The translations under genes and the position numbers were made by a program. 64,000 nucleotides of DNA from Polyangium mundeleinium. Lineage in GTDB: Bacteria > Myxococcota_A > Polyangia > Polyangiales > Polyangiaceae. The stretch spans positions 3,217,001-3,281,000 of the forward strand of contig NZ_JAQNDO010000001.1 in the NCBI RefSeq assembly GCF_028369105.1, given 5' to 3'. Shown here one piece after another: positions 1 through 11,421 of the stretch. The first letter of the stretch is position 1; the number at the start of each line of letters is the position of its first letter. Under the pieces are notes generated by a model. It was not told the origin of the DNA. It saw nothing but the letters and a program-made list of their open reading frames with translations, and ran no database searches.

Positions 1-560
1 GCCTTGCGCAAGAGGTCTTGCCCGAGCGCACCCTCGCCCTCGGGCAGTGCGCCGACGCGCGTGATCTCCTGCGTGATCTCGCCGGCCTGCGCGAGCACCT
101 CGCCGCGGCGCCGCTTGTACGCGTCAGCGACGGCCTCGAGGATCGCCGGGAAGCCGGGCACGCCGTACTTGTCCGCCGGCGGGAAGTACGTTCCGGCGAA
201 GAACGGCTTTTGATCCGGCGTCAGGAACACGGTGAGCGGCCAGCCTCCGCTCCGGCCCATGAGCTGCACGACGAGCTGGTAGACCTGATCGAGATCCGGC
301 CGCTCCTCGCGATCGACCTTCACGTTCACGAAGAGCTCGTTCATGCGCGCCGCGATCGCGTCGTTCTCGAACGACTCGCGCTCCATCACGTGGCACCAGT
401 GACAGGCGGCGTAGCCGATCGAGAGCAGGATGGGTTTGTCCTCCCGCTTCGCGCGTTCGAGCGCCTCTGCGCCCCACGGATACCAGTCGACCGGGTTTCG
501 CGCGTGCTGCAGGAGGTACGGCGACTTCTCCTTCGCGAGCCTGTTCTCGTGGGCGCTCAT
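1..560 (-). CDS. DUF255 thioredoxin-fold protein (YyaL/SSP411-like), partial
   Basis: Only the first ~186 residues are in the window; the 3' part runs off the left edge. The N-terminus has the family signature: a short start, then the run [12 protein letters not shown] at about residues 19-30, then the thioredoxin-like CHWCHVM motif near residue 50, and later [12 protein letters not shown]. These are hallmarks of DUF255 (thioredoxin fold fused in full-length members, about 650-700 aa, to an alpha/alpha barrel like that of N-acylglucosamine epimerase). The biochemical role of the family is unsettled. The start ATG at 560 is the only one that precedes the conserved block closely. It lies downstream of, and codirectional with, the acyl-ligase/ketosynthase operon with a 68-bp gap, so cotranscription is possible but not shown. 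Confidence 0.9.
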   Translation of the reverse strand, partial: MSAHENRLAKEKSPYLLQHARNPVDWYPWGAEALERAKREDKPILLSIGYAACHWCHVMERESFENDAIAARMNELFVNVKVDREERPDLDQVYQLVVQLMGRSGGWPLTVFLTPDQKPFFAGTYFPPADKYGVPGFPAILEAVADAYKRRRGEVLAQAGEITQEITRVGALPEGEGALGQDLLRK

Positions 561-628
561 GCGAGAGCACCTAGGGCATCGTGCACCCGGCGGGAAGGTG
601 AATTCCCGGCTTTCCCCGAGGCCTGGTT

Positions 629-1870
629 TTAAGCTTTGCCGAGCACGAGCGCGCAGTTGTGCCCGCCGAAGCCGGCCGAGCACTTCGCCGCCCAGCCGAC
701 GGGTGCGGCCCTTCGGTCCCGCACGACGTCGAGCGCGCCGAGCTCTGGATCGAGCTCGTCGACGTTGATCGACGGGTGCAGCACTTGATCCCGCAGCGAA
801 CACACGACCGCGATCGTCTCGGCCGCACCGGCGCCGCCGAGCAGGTGGCCGATCATCGACTTCGTCGCCGAGATCGGGATCTGCGAGAGCCGCTCGCCGA
901 AGACGCGGCGGAACGCGAGGATCTCGGCCAGGTCGCCCTGCGGCGTCGAGGTCGCGTGCGGGTTGATGTAATCGATCGCCTCGGGGCCGATGCCGGCCCG
1001 CTGGATCGCGCGTTCCAGCGCAAGCGCGAGTCCGAGGCCTTCGGGGTGCGGGCGCGTGAGGTGCTCGGCGTCGGTCGTCATGCCAAAACCGCCGACGACC
1101 GCGAGCGCCTTCGCCCCGCGCCGCTTCGCGTGTTCTTCCTCTTCGAGCACGAGCACGCCCGCGCCCTCGCCCATGACGAACCCCTGGCGCCGCTTGTCGA
1201 ACGGCCGGCTCGCGCGGGTCGGATCTCCCTCGAACGCCTTCGAGAGTGCGCGCGCATTGCCGAAGCCCGCCACGGTGTTCATTCGCGTCGCTGCTTCCGC
1301 GCCGCCCGCGATCATCACGTCGGCCTCGCCCGCCTCGATGAGGAGCGCGCTCGTCGCGATCGAATGCGTGCCCGTCGCGCAGGCGCTCGCCAGGCTGTAG
1401 GACGGGCCCATGAAGCCATAACGCATCGAAATGAGCGCGGCCGCGCCGTTTGGCATGACGCCCGGCACGAAATACGGTGACACCGCACGCGGGCCGCGCT
1501 CATTGCTTCGAGCGATCTGCTCCTCGAAGATGTCGACCGATCCCATGCCGGTCGACATCAGGCAGCCGACGCGTGATCGCGCGGCGCCAGACTCCTTGTC
1601 GAGCCCGGCCATGAGCACAGCCTCGACGGCCGCGCCGAGGCTGAAATGCGTCACGCGGCCGTAGACCTCGGCCTCTTTCGGGGACATGTACCGCGAAACG
1701 TCGAAATCGCTCACGCTCGCGGCGATGTCGCTGCGGAGTTTGTCGGTGGGGAACTCGCGGATGTACGAGACGCCCGAGCGCCCGGCGAGCAGGCTCTCCC
1801 AGAAGGTCGGGACGTCGACGCCCACGGGGCTCACGACGCCCATTCCGGTCACGACGACGCGGCGGGGCAT
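629..1870 (-). CDS. Beta-ketoacyl-ACP synthase II (FabF-type)
   Basis: A 413-aa condensing enzyme that elongates an acyl chain on ACP with malonyl-ACP by decarboxylative Claisen condensation. The thiolase-fold catalytic triad is complete: Cys164 in SACATG, His305 in PHATSTP and His342 in [12 protein letters not shown]. Length is normal for FabF. It is the last gene of a leftward operon, 10 bp after the ACP gene, and probably works on that ACP. The acyl-AMP ligase two genes upstream suggests a starter fatty acid is activated, loaded on the ACP and then extended here. It could be a secondary-metabolism KS rather than the housekeeping FabF, because no fabD/fabG/fabH is nearby. Confidence 0.95.
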   Translation of the reverse strand: MPRRVVVTGMGVVSPVGVDVPTFWESLLAGRSGVSYIREFPTDKLRSDIAASVSDFDVSRYMSPKEAEVYGRVTHFSLGAAVEAVLMAGLDKESGAARSRVGCLMSTGMGSVDIFEEQIARSNERGPRAVSPYFVPGVMPNGAAALISMRYGFMGPSYSLASACATGTHSIATSALLIEAGEADVMIAGGAEAATRMNTVAGFGNARALSKAFEGDPTRASRPFDKRRQGFVMGEGAGVLVLEEEEHAKRRGAKALAVVGGFGMTTDAEHLTRPHPEGLGLALALERAIQRAGIGPEAIDYINPHATSTPQGDLAEILAFRRVFGERLSQIPISATKSMIGHLLGGAGAAETIAVVCSLRDQVLHPSINVDELDPELGALDVVRDRRAAPVGWAAKCSAGFGGHNCALVLGKA

Positions 1871-1880
1871 GGGGGCTGGA

Positions 1881-2144
1881 TCAGCCGCCGGCGGCGAGCC
1901 GGTCCTCCACCTTCTTGCAGAGATCGCCGACCGTGGTGAGCTCGACGAGGTCCTCGTCCGGGATCACGATCCCGAGCTCGGTCTCGAGCTCCCCGACGAT
2001 CTGCATCACGGAGAGCGAGTCGATGCCGAGCTCGCTGATCTTGGACGCAGGCGTCACGTTCGGGAAGGGGCGCTTGTCGACGCGCGCGGCCACGGTCTTG
2101 AACATCTCGAGCAGATCGCGCTTCTGGTTCATTGTCTCAGCCAA
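1881..2144 (-). CDS. Acyl carrier protein
   Basis: An 87-aa protein with the ACP phosphopantetheine site ELGIDSLSVMQ; Ser43 is the predicted 4'-phosphopantetheine attachment point. The four-helix ACP size and acidic character fit. Its ATG overlaps the 3' end of the methyltransferase gene by 8 nt, and the ketosynthase gene begins 10 bp after its stop, so it is embedded in the ligase-methyltransferase-ACP-ketosynthase operon. Most likely it is the carrier loaded by the fatty-acyl-AMP ligase and used by the ketosynthase. Confidence 0.95.
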   Translation of the reverse strand: MAETMNQKRDLLEMFKTVAARVDKRPFPNVTPASKISELGIDSLSVMQIVGELETELGIVIPDEDLVELTTVGDLCKKVEDRLAAGG

Positions 2145-3021
2145 TCCTCTGGAGCTCCATCTGGACGAGGGAGCTGTAGTGGATGTCGAATGCGCGGACG
2201 CAGGTGGAGAGGTACCGGTCGTAATCCTCGAAGACCTTGTCGCCCCACTTTGCCCGGATCGTCGTCTCGTTCAGGCGGAGGCGCCGGAGCCACTCCGCCG
2301 TCGTGCGCTGGTAATGCTCGCGCCGCGTGTGGAGCGTCTTGACCTCCCACCAGGGATTGATGGCCTGGATGAGCTCGTCGAGCCGCGGGTTCAGGCCGTT
2401 CGGGAAGATCTCCTTCGACGAGAACGAGAAATCTTCGAGGTCCTTCCGCGTATCGGCGGCGAGCCCGCCCCAGGGCCGCATCTTCGGCGTGCGGTTGCGC
2501 AAAATCGCCTGGAAGCCGAACGACGAGCCCGGCTTCGTGAGGCGCCAGCATTTCTCGAAATACCGCCGGTAGATGTCGACGGCCTTGCCCTGCCGCGCCT
2601 CGTCGAGCGAGCAGAGATGGTCGATCATGCAGATCGAGACGAGGCCGTCGAATTGCTCGGCCGTCTCCCATTGCATGAAATCGGCCGCGACACACTCCAC
2701 GCCCGGGATGTTTCGCTCATTGACCTCCGCGGCCATCGCGCGGGAGAGCGTGATTCCCACGGCCCGGTCGACCTTGCGCGTGGTCGCGAGGTACTCGACA
2801 CACGCGCCCCAGCCACAGCCGATGTCGAGCACGGATTTGCCCGGGCCGGCTTTCGCGTACTCGCTGAGGATCCGCAGCTTGTTGAGCTGCGCGGCCTCGA
2901 GCGATTGATCGGGCGACTCGAAGACCGCGCACGTGTAGTTCATGCGCTCGTCGAGCCAAAGGCGGAAGAACTCGTTGGAGACGTCGTAGCTGACTTCGAC
3001 GTCCGCTTGGCTGGATCCCAT
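2137..3021 (-). CDS. SAM-dependent methyltransferase, cyclopropane-fatty-acid-synthase family
   Basis: A 294-aa class I methyltransferase of the CFA/mycolic-acid-cyclopropane group. SAM-binding motif I is VLDIGCGWG (residues about 64-72), preceded by NYTCAVFE and LNKLRILSEY, which are typical for this family. Family members add a methylene or methyl group across a double bond in an acyl chain. The reading frame stays open further upstream, but ATG 3021 is chosen because it forms a TGATG stop/start overlap with the upstream ligase and matches the family N-terminus. It is shorter than E. coli Cfa (about 380 aa) and closer to the mycolate enzymes (about 290 aa). Encoded beside an ACP and a ligase, it may modify an ACP-bound or lipid acyl chain. 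Confidence 0.9.
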   Translation of the reverse strand: MGSSQADVEVSYDVSNEFFRLWLDERMNYTCAVFESPDQSLEAAQLNKLRILSEYAKAGPGKSVLDIGCGWGACVEYLATTRKVDRAVGITLSRAMAAEVNERNIPGVECVAADFMQWETAEQFDGLVSICMIDHLCSLDEARQGKAVDIYRRYFEKCWRLTKPGSSFGFQAILRNRTPKMRPWGGLAADTRKDLEDFSFSSKEIFPNGLNPRLDELIQAINPWWEVKTLHTRREHYQRTTAEWLRRLRLNETTIRAKWGDKVFEDYDRYLSTCVRAFDIHYSSLVQMELQRIG

Positions 3022-4787
3022 CAGAGAGCTCCTCGGGTTTCGGTCTCCCGGGCCGGCGCGCGGGGAGAAGGAACGGCGGGGGAATCGAAAGGCGCGCTCG
3101 CGTCGTCGCTCGGCTCCCCCACGAGATCGAGCTGCCCATTTTCGAGGCGTATCTTCGTCTCGCGGCGGCGCACCTTGCCGCTCGACGTCTTCGGCAGCGT
3201 GCCGCGCTTGATCAGCACGACCTCGGCGATCTGCACGCCGAGTTCGGCCCGCACCGCGTGCGTGACGGCCTCGACGAGCGCGCGTTTCGCCTCGCCCAGG
3301 CGCCGCGACTCCGCCACGAGCACCGCCTCCTCCGCGCCGCTCGCGCTCCGCCGCGCGAAGGCCACGCATTGCCCGTCGCGGATGCCGTCGATCGTGGAGG
3401 CCACGCGCTCGATGTCCTGCGGATAGTGGTTTTTCCCGTTCAGGATGATGAGGTCCTTCGAACGGCCGCAGATGTAGACATTTCCGTCGGCGCGATATCC
3501 GAGATCACCCGTGCGCAGATAGCCGTCGCCGAACGTCTCGGCCGTCGCCTCGGGATCCCCGAAATACCCCGCGGTCACGCTCGGCCCGCGCAGCCAGATC
3601 TCGCCCACCTGGCGCTCGCCGAGCGGCGCGCCGTCGGGGCCCACGATCCGGAGCTCGTGCCCGGGGAAGGGGCGTCCGCACGAGACGAGCTCCATCGACG
3701 GCGCTTCGTCCTTCGCCGGCGCGGCCTGGCCGCTCTTCATCGTGGCGAGGTCGATCCGATCCGTCGTGAGGGGCTTGCCGAGGTCGTGGAACGTCACGGC
3801 GAGCGTCGCCTCGGCCATGCCGTAGCAGGGCAGGATGCTCGCGGGCGAGAGCCCGTTTTTCGCGAACCTTTCGAGGAAGGCGCGCAGCACGTCGGCCTGG
3901 ATCGGCTCGGCGCCGCAGCCGAGCGCGCGCATGCACGAGAGATCCCAGCCGCCGGCCTGGGTCTCCGTCACGGCGCGTGTCGCCAGCGCGTACGCGAAGT
4001 TCGGCGCGAACGTGATCGTGCCGCGGAAGCGGTGGATCGAGTCGAGCCAGAGCGAGGGCCTGCGGATGAAGGACATCGTCGGCAGGAACATCACCTGCAC
4101 GAGCGCGTAGACGGGCGCGATCACGAAGCCGATGAGGCCCATGTCGTGGTAGAGCGGCAGCCACGAGACGCCGCGATCCTCGGGCGTCGAGCGCAGCCCG
4201 TCGAACATGATCGCGTGGCTGTTCACGCTCAGGTTCTCGTGCGTGACCATCACGCCTTTCGGGCGCGAGGTCGATCCCGAGGTGAACTGGAGGAACGCGA
4301 GATCCTCGCCGCGCACGTCGGGCAGCGTGGCGTGCGCGGAGCCTGGATCGATCGTCCCGAGCTCGCGTTCGAGCACGAGACGCGTGTCCGCGCTCTGCGA
4401 GCCCAGCAGGTGCTCCTGGATGAGCGGGCGCAGCGCGTCGTTCGTGACGACCACACGCGCGCCGGACGCCGCGAGCACGTGACGCACGGTGTCGCCGTAG
4501 GCTTCGAGCTTGGCGAGCGTCGCGGGCGGGTACATCGGCACGGCGACGAGGCCTGCCGTGAGCGCGGCGATGAAAGACAGGACGAACTCGTCGGGCTCCG
4601 GCAGGATCAGCGCGACGCGATCGCCTTTCGACAGGCCGAGGGCCTGCAGCGCGCGGGCGCGGCGGCTCGCTTCGGCCCAGAGCTCCGGATACACGACGCG
4701 GCGCTCCTGGCCGTTCGTGCGCACGAAAGTGACCGCACGGTCACCATGAATCGTGTTGTCGCGAAGGACATCGATGAACGTGCGCAT
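3021..4787 (-). CDS. Fatty-acyl-AMP ligase (FAAL-like)
   Basis: A 588-aa ANL-superfamily adenylating enzyme. The P-loop-like A3 motif FLQFTSGSTSRPKGV lies near residues 170-185. The YGMAEATLAVTF motif, the RTGDLGY hinge block and a C-terminal LPKTSSGKVRR are all present. The N-terminal PMYPP and the residues after YGMAEATL are typical of fatty-acyl-AMP ligases, which make an acyl-adenylate and pass it to an ACP rather than to CoA; a medium/long-chain acyl-CoA ligase is the alternative. It is first in the operon and is followed, through TGATG, by the methyltransferase, then the ACP and ketosynthase. The likely acceptor is the ACP at 1881-2144. Confidence 0.9.
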   Translation of the reverse strand: MRTFIDVLRDNTIHGDRAVTFVRTNGQERRVVYPELWAEASRRARALQALGLSKGDRVALILPEPDEFVLSFIAALTAGLVAVPMYPPATLAKLEAYGDTVRHVLAASGARVVVTNDALRPLIQEHLLGSQSADTRLVLERELGTIDPGSAHATLPDVRGEDLAFLQFTSGSTSRPKGVMVTHENLSVNSHAIMFDGLRSTPEDRGVSWLPLYHDMGLIGFVIAPVYALVQVMFLPTMSFIRRPSLWLDSIHRFRGTITFAPNFAYALATRAVTETQAGGWDLSCMRALGCGAEPIQADVLRAFLERFAKNGLSPASILPCYGMAEATLAVTFHDLGKPLTTDRIDLATMKSGQAAPAKDEAPSMELVSCGRPFPGHELRIVGPDGAPLGERQVGEIWLRGPSVTAGYFGDPEATAETFGDGYLRTGDLGYRADGNVYICGRSKDLIILNGKNHYPQDIERVASTIDGIRDGQCVAFARRSASGAEEAVLVAESRRLGEAKRALVEAVTHAVRAELGVQIAEVVLIKRGTLPKTSSGKVRRRETKIRLENGQLDLVGEPSDDASAPFDSPAVPSPRAPARETETRGAL

Positions 4788-4994
4788 GGCCCGGGAAGAA
4801 CGTCCTGGCTACCCGGTCTGGAAGCGACGGAAAGCCGAGACGCAGGCATAAGCGAATCCCGGACCAAATCAACCAGAAACGATAAATACTGGAAATCGAA
4901 AGGGAATCCAGCGGTCCTTCGGGGTGGGTGTGTCGGATTTTCGACAGGTGCGTTGCGTCAGAGAAAAGCTGTTCGCGTATGCCGACGCACCAAC
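4788..4994. promoter_or_regulatory. Probable promoter region of the acyl-ligase operon
   Basis: This 207-bp gap lies upstream of the leftward ligase operon and downstream of the leftward propeller gene. It contains an A/T-richer patch at about 4853-4915, unusual for this DNA. I could not place a confident -35/-10 pair. It is the only non-coding space available for an operon promoter. Confidence 0.35.
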
Positions 4995-7900
4995 TCAGGG
5001 CGCCCATACGTAGGTGCCAGGCTGGCTGTCGATGCTCTCGGGCACCTTGGCGCCGGGATCGAAGCGGCAGGCCATGGGGCGGTGCTCGATCGCGAGGGTC
5101 GTCGACGGCGCGTGCTTGCCGGCCGTCGGCGGCTTCGGGGGCGCAGGGCGGAAGACCCAGCTTTGCGCGAGGTTGCCCCCGAGGACGGCGACCACCGGGA
5201 CGCGGCCGAGGCCAAGCGCCTCCCACGCCGCGACACAAGGCGCTTCTTTCGTGCCGTGGAGGACGACGCCGGCCGTGAGCAGGGTCATCGGCTCGGTGAG
5301 CGGGAGGGGCTTGGCGGCGGACCTGCGTTCGAGGGACTCGCTGACGAGGACCGCGTGGCGGCGGCCGGGGTACATGGGCTCGCGGCCGAGGAACGCGTGC
5401 GCGGCGAAGCGGGGCGTCGTGCGGCGCTCGTCGGGTTTGCAGGCGCGCGGCGCGTCGGGCAGGTCGAACGGCGTCGGGACGGCGACGGCCGGGCCGAAGG
5501 TGCCGTCGCCGCGGAAGGGGTGGAACGAGGCCGCGGCGAAGCCCGCGTGAGGCTCGCTGTAGACCACGAGGTCGCCGAGCGTCGTGCCGCCGATGTAGCT
5601 CCAGTCGCTCCGTGCGAGCCGCTCGCCGTCGGCCGTCGTGCCCGGCGCGAGGGACATCGCGTGCGCGGACCAGGCGCCACCCTCGCCCTGCCGCGCGAGG
5701 AGAACGGTGATCGGGCCGGTGTCGTCGTCCGAGAATGTGGCGACGCCGAGGGGCTTGCCGTCGGCGAGCACGGCATCCATGCGGAAATCCACGACGCCCT
5801 TCGGCAGGAACGTGGACCAGGCGGGGTAGGGGAACGTCCTCGGTTTGCCCTTTGGATCGAGCAGGTACATGAGGTCCTGCCGTGACTCGGGGGCGTGTGG
5901 CCGGAGGAAGAGCGCGCCCGGCGAGACGGAGATGAGCGCCGTGTCGAGCAACCAGCGTGCGCCGTCGGCCTTGACGTCGCCGCTCGTGAAGGCGCCGGCT
6001 TCGGGGAGACGAACCTTGGCGGTCGTGCCGTCCATGTAGTTCTCCCAGGCGAGCTCGACGTCCCGCATCGGCCCCGCTGCGCGCGGGCCATCCGTCGTTT
6101 TCTGCGGCGGCAGTCGCACACGAGCGACGGCGTACCCTTCCATCTGATGCGAGACCTCCATCGCGACCTCCGCGCCCTGGGGCGCGGGTCCGAGGAGCGA
6201 ACGCGTGGTCACGCGCGCCTCGCCCTCGCCTCGCTCGGGGGCGAGCGCGGCCGTCACGCGCACGGCGCCCGTTTGAGCGTCGAACGAGAGTACGGACCAG
6301 AACGAGCGTCCCCGCGCGAACTGATCGACGCCGGGGAGCCCGAGCAGATGGATGGGATCCACGTCCTCGATGCGGCTCCAGTCGACGCGTGGATCGAGCT
6401 CGCAGACGATCGGCGTGCGCGGCGAAGGGACGCGGCGCGGCTCGGGCGGGCCCGCGGGCGGAGCCGTGAAGGGCTCGGCTTGCCCGTTCCAGCCGACGCG
6501 GCTCATCGTGTCGCCGACGAGACAACCGGCATCGCTGCACACGAGCGTCAGCGGCCCCGCGGAGATCTCGCGCGCGAGGCTTCGCGTCACGGGGATCTCG
6601 GTCCACGTCGCGCCGCCGTCGAGCGACTCCCAAGCGCCTGCGGGCTGCTCGCCGAGTGGCCGTTCGGGGAAGACCGAGAACGCGACCGCATGTCGGCCGG
6701 CCCCGCCGACGAGCCCCGGATCCACGGGCGGACGCGCCACGCCGAGCAAGCGACCGTCGTCGTCCGTCGTGACGTACACGAGCCCGCGCGGCGTGAGCAG
6801 CGTGAGCCCCACGGTGCCATCGTCGCCCGGCCGGAGCGCGGACTGATCACGCGGATCGAGGTCCGTGTCGGATTCCTCCGCGGGGACCTCGTCGCCCTCC
6901 TCGAACGAAGGTCCGTCGTTGTGATGCGCGCGTGACACGTCGAGCGCGCGCTCGCTGAACGTCTCGCCGCCGTCGTGTGACACGTAGAGCGCGAGCCTCT
7001 CGTCCTTGCCGCGGCGCGCGAGGAAATACGCCGAGCGCCCGTCGACGGAGAACGCCGGCGAGACCGGCGCGCCCGAGAGCGAAGGCGTCTCCGCGACTGT
7101 GACCACGAGCCTCCCGCCCTCGCGGCGCACGAGCAACGGTGAAGCGCCCGTGCATCCGCCCGATCCGGCCAGGGCCGCGCCCTGGGCCTTGCAGGCGCCC
7201 GTGACGAGCGCGCTCCCCTCGCGCGACACCGTGACGGAGGTGAACGCCTCGCCCGTGAGGAGCACGAGCGGCTCGCTGAAGCGCGCGCCGTCGTCGCTGC
7301 TGATGCGCACCTCGACGATGCCGCCGTCGTCGTCGTTTCGCTTCATGCAACCGAGCGCGACGTGCCGCCCGCGCGCGCCGAGCTTCAAGCTCGTGCATCC
7401 GCTCGTGCCAGGCAGGCGCTTCGCGGCGAGCGGCCCGTCGAGTGGGCCCGTCAGCAGCGCGTGATCCTCGCCCTCCTCGGGCAGCACGACCTCGAGGTAA
7501 CGATCGCCGTCGAGCACCGCGCGCCCTTCGAGCATCGAGCTCGCCGAGGGCGCGTACGAGGTCTCGAGCGCGATCAACCCCGGCCCCGTGTCGACGTCCG
7601 CGTCACGCCGCGCGAACGGCGCGCTCCCCTGCGGATCCCACACGAGCGTGCCTGTCATCCCCTGCACGGCGAGGTTTCCCTCGGCGGTGCGGCCGACGCG
7701 ACGCGCGCCGATCTGCGCGGCGCCGTTCGCCCGCGTCCACGTCTTTCCATCGTCGCTCGTGAGCAACGCCTCGGGCAGCGCGAGCGCGAGCGCGCGGCCC
7801 TCGTCCGACACGGCGACGTCGAACACGCGCTCTGCGATCGCCACGCGCTTCCACGCCGGCCCCTCATCGAGCTGGTAGAGCTCTCCGCTCGCCGTCGTAC

Positions 7901-8383
7901 CGAGCACCACGCGGCCTCCGCTCGCGACGTGCACGAACCGCGCGGGCGCGGGGATCGTTCGACGCAGCGGCGCGAGCGGCCCTTCGGCTTCGTAGAGGCG
8001 CCCACTCTCCCCCACGAAGAGCCACGCGTCTTTTCCTTGCGACGCGATCCCCACGATCGACTCCGGGGCCACGTCCGGCGCGGCTTCGGCGCGCCCGCGG
8101 CACGTCGTCGCGGCGCCGTCTTTCGTGGCGCGCGCAGCACGGAAGCGGTGCCCCTCGGCTGTCGCGAGCAGGCAGCCGCCGTCCTCGAGCGCGAGCGTCG
8201 CCGTGGCCGACGCCGGCATCGGCGGATGGAACGACCAGCGCGCGGGCGAGACGAACGGCGGCGACGGCGCTTCGGCGGCGGGCGGTGGGGGTTTGGGGCG
8301 TGCGGCGGGCGGGGGCTCGCCGGCTCCGCATCCCGCGGCGAGGAGGCTTCCGCCGAGGAACGTGAAGGCGCGCGAGCGAACGG

Positions 8384-8387
<4 letters not shown>
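4995..8387 (-). CDS. Large lipoprotein with BNR/Asp-box beta-propeller repeats
   Basis: An 1130-aa predicted secreted lipoprotein. The N-terminus MTVRSRAFTFLGG is followed by the lipobox LLAAGC and a Pro/Ala-rich linker. Several Asp-box-like motifs of BNR repeats are visible (TSDDGKTWT, SSDDGARFS, SHDGGETFS, SLDGGATWT), typical of sialidase-like or sortilin-like propellers. No sialidase catalytic set was recognised, so no enzymatic activity is claimed. The ORF stays open well upstream of the real start; ATG 8387 is chosen because it gives an ATGA overlap with the upstream gene and begins the signal peptide. It was probably cotranscribed with the PD40 lipoprotein at 8384-9574. Conserved within myxobacteria-type genomes is my guess only. 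Confidence 0.85.
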
Positions 8388-9574
<1,187 letters not shown>

Positions 9575-9626
9575 TCTAGCGCGCTTTCGTGACGAAGGTG
9601 GGGGAGGATCGTGCGGCCGCGCCTCA

Positions 9627-10112
9627 TCACGACGCGCGCACCTGGACCTTCTGGCGCGCCGTGTCCACGGCGATTCGGATCGGATGGGCGCCGAGGTCGG
9701 GCGCGAGCCACGCGGCGGCCACGTCGACCGAATGGAACACCCGATGGGGGAACGGCAGCTTCGCCATCAGTTGCAACCCCGTCGCCACGCCGCGCACGAG
9801 CGCGCTCCGGAACCCTCCGCCTTCGAAGCACACGGCCGAGCGCCGGAGCCGTTTTCCCGCGGCGCCCGTGGCCAGGGCGGCGAGCGCGTCTCGCGCCTCC
9901 TGCGAGGGCAGCGGCGCGTTTTCCGCAACGACCGTCAGGACCGCGATGCCGTCCGGATATTTTCGCTCCATCAACTCGAACGCCCGCCGGCAGGCCGCGA
10001 TGGCCGAGAGCGTCGTCTCGCGCTCGAACACGACGATGAGGACCCGGTTGAACACGGCGACCACGTGGTCCTTCGTCGCCTCGACGGTGAGGATGGCTTG
10101 CCCGTCCCGCAT
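9627..10112 (-). CDS. Hypothetical protein, 161 aa
   Basis: Not recognised. It is a soluble-looking mixed alpha/beta protein with no signal peptide or membrane segment. Its beginning alternates beta-like stretches (VVAVFNRVLIVVF, GIAVLTVVAENAPL), reminiscent of STAS-like or GTPase-activator-like small sensory domains common in Polyangiales, but no defining motif is present. It lies 52 bp upstream of, and codirectional with, the PD40 lipoprotein gene, and is divergent from the MBL hydrolase gene with a 162-bp intergenic region that must hold promoters for both. Start ATG 10112. Confidence 0.75.
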   Translation of the reverse strand: MRDGQAILTVEATKDHVVAVFNRVLIVVFERETTLSAIAACRRAFELMERKYPDGIAVLTVVAENAPLPSQEARDALAALATGAAGKRLRRSAVCFEGGGFRSALVRGVATGLQLMAKLPFPHRVFHSVDVAAAWLAPDLGAHPIRIAVDTARQKVQVRAS

Positions 10113-10274
10113 GGGAAGTTTGTCTAAGGGTGTGCTCCGCGCGCGGCAACACCAACCTCGATTCCCACTTCGTGGACGACGCGCGTCGCACCGTTCCGTC
10201 CGTGGAACGTCCTCGTACCAGGCTGGGCCGGCTGGCGTTTTTTCTCACCTTCGCGCAAGCTCTGGACACCCACC

Positions 10275-11369
10275 ATGTCTCGAGCTTCCTTGGAGCGCGA
10301 AACGACCGCTGCCCTCTCCCACGAGCGCGCCTACGCCCGCCGGGCGCGTATGGAGCGAGCCCCCCACTTCATCGAAGGCCGCTTCGTCAATCCGGCCGTC
10401 CAGCGTTCACCGCGCGTCGAGTTCGGCGTCCTGCGTGAATTCCTCGCCCCGCGCGTCTCCCGCAGGCCGCCCGCGGCTTTGCCCATGATCTCGCCGCTCG
10501 ACGGCTGGCGCGACCCGCCGCGGACCGGCCTCCGCACGGCTTGGCTCGGCCATTCCACCGTCCTGCTCGAAATCGACGGCGCGCGCATCCTCACCGACCC
10601 TGTATGGGCCGACCGCGCCTCCCCCACGCGCCTCGCCGGCCCCAAGCGCTTCCACGAGCCGCCCGTCGCCATTGCATCCCTCCCGCCGCTCGACGCCATC
10701 CTCGTCAGCCACGACCATTACGATCACCTCGACGCCGCCGCCGTCCGCCTCCTCGCGACCACCAGCCAGGCCCGTTTCTTCACGGCGCTCGGCGTCGGCG
10801 CCCGCCTCGAAGGGTTTGGCGTGCCACATGACCGCATCACCGAGCTCGACTGGTGGGAAGAGGCCCCGATTCCCGGCACCGACGTCGTCATCGCCGCGAC
10901 CCCCGCGCAACACTTCTCCGGCCGTGGCCCCTTCGATCGCAATACTACCCTCTGGGCCAGCTATGTCTTCCGCGGCCCTCGCCACCGCGTCTTTTTCTCC
11001 GGCGATACCGGCCCCGAGCCCACGCTCCCGCTCATTCGCAAGCGGTTCGGCCCCTTCGACCTCATCCTCCTCGAAGTCGGCGCTTTCCATCCTGCGTGGG
11101 GCGACATCCACCTCGGGCCCTGGCAAGCCATGGAGGCGCATCGCGCGCTCGGCGGCGGCCCGTTCTTGCCCGTCCACTGGAGCACGTTTGATCTCGCGCT
11201 GCATACGTGGGACGAGCCCATTGTCGTCCTCGAAGAGGGCGCGCGGGACGGCGGCTTCGACCTCCCCCTCGTCGCGCCGCGTATCGGCGAAGTCCGGGAC
11301 GTCCTCGATCCGGACGACATCCGCCGCTCGCTCGCGCGCCTCGACGCGTGGTGGCGCGAGGTGCGTTAG
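10275..11369 (+). CDS. MBL-fold metallo-hydrolase (NAPE-PLD/RomA-like)
   Basis: A 364-aa metallo-beta-lactamase-fold protein. The metal-binding motif is SHDHYDHLD (about residues 140-148), preceded by TAWLGHSTVLLEIDG and TDPVW, the typical start of the UlaG/NAPE-phospholipase-D-like branch; later GDTG and PVHW supply further metal ligands. Family members hydrolyse phosphodiester or ester bonds in lipids or nucleotides; the substrate here is unknown. The first ~70 residues form a charged leader rather than a signal peptide, so it is probably cytoplasmic. The gene is 52 bp upstream of the benzoate-CoA-ligase-like gene on the same strand, so an operon is possible. Confidence 0.9.
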   Translation: MSRASLERETTAALSHERAYARRARMERAPHFIEGRFVNPAVQRSPRVEFGVLREFLAPRVSRRPPAALPMISPLDGWRDPPRTGLRTAWLGHSTVLLEIDGARILTDPVWADRASPTRLAGPKRFHEPPVAIASLPPLDAILVSHDHYDHLDAAAVRLLATTSQARFFTALGVGARLEGFGVPHDRITELDWWEEAPIPGTDVVIAATPAQHFSGRGPFDRNTTLWASYVFRGPRHRVFFSGDTGPEPTLPLIRKRFGPFDLILLEVGAFHPAWGDIHLGPWQAMEAHRALGGGPFLPVHWSTFDLALHTWDEPIVVLEEGARDGGFDLPLVAPRIGEVRDVLDPDDIRRSLARLDAWWREVR

Positions 11370-11421
11370 ACCCCGCGAAACCGCTTGCTTGCCCGCGCCC
11401 CCTCGTCGCACCATCCCGCCC

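Noticed and set aside
3258-5885. An 875-codon plus-strand open frame
   Set aside because: Antisense to the acyl-AMP ligase and BNR lipoprotein genes; Arg-rich with no domain motif. The opposite-strand proteins are supported by catalytic and family signatures.
4741-6633. A 630-codon minus-strand open frame overlapping the ligase promoter
   Set aside because: Its sequence is Arg/Ala-rich with no recognisable domain and it overlaps the BNR lipoprotein in another frame; it is a GC-bias artefact.
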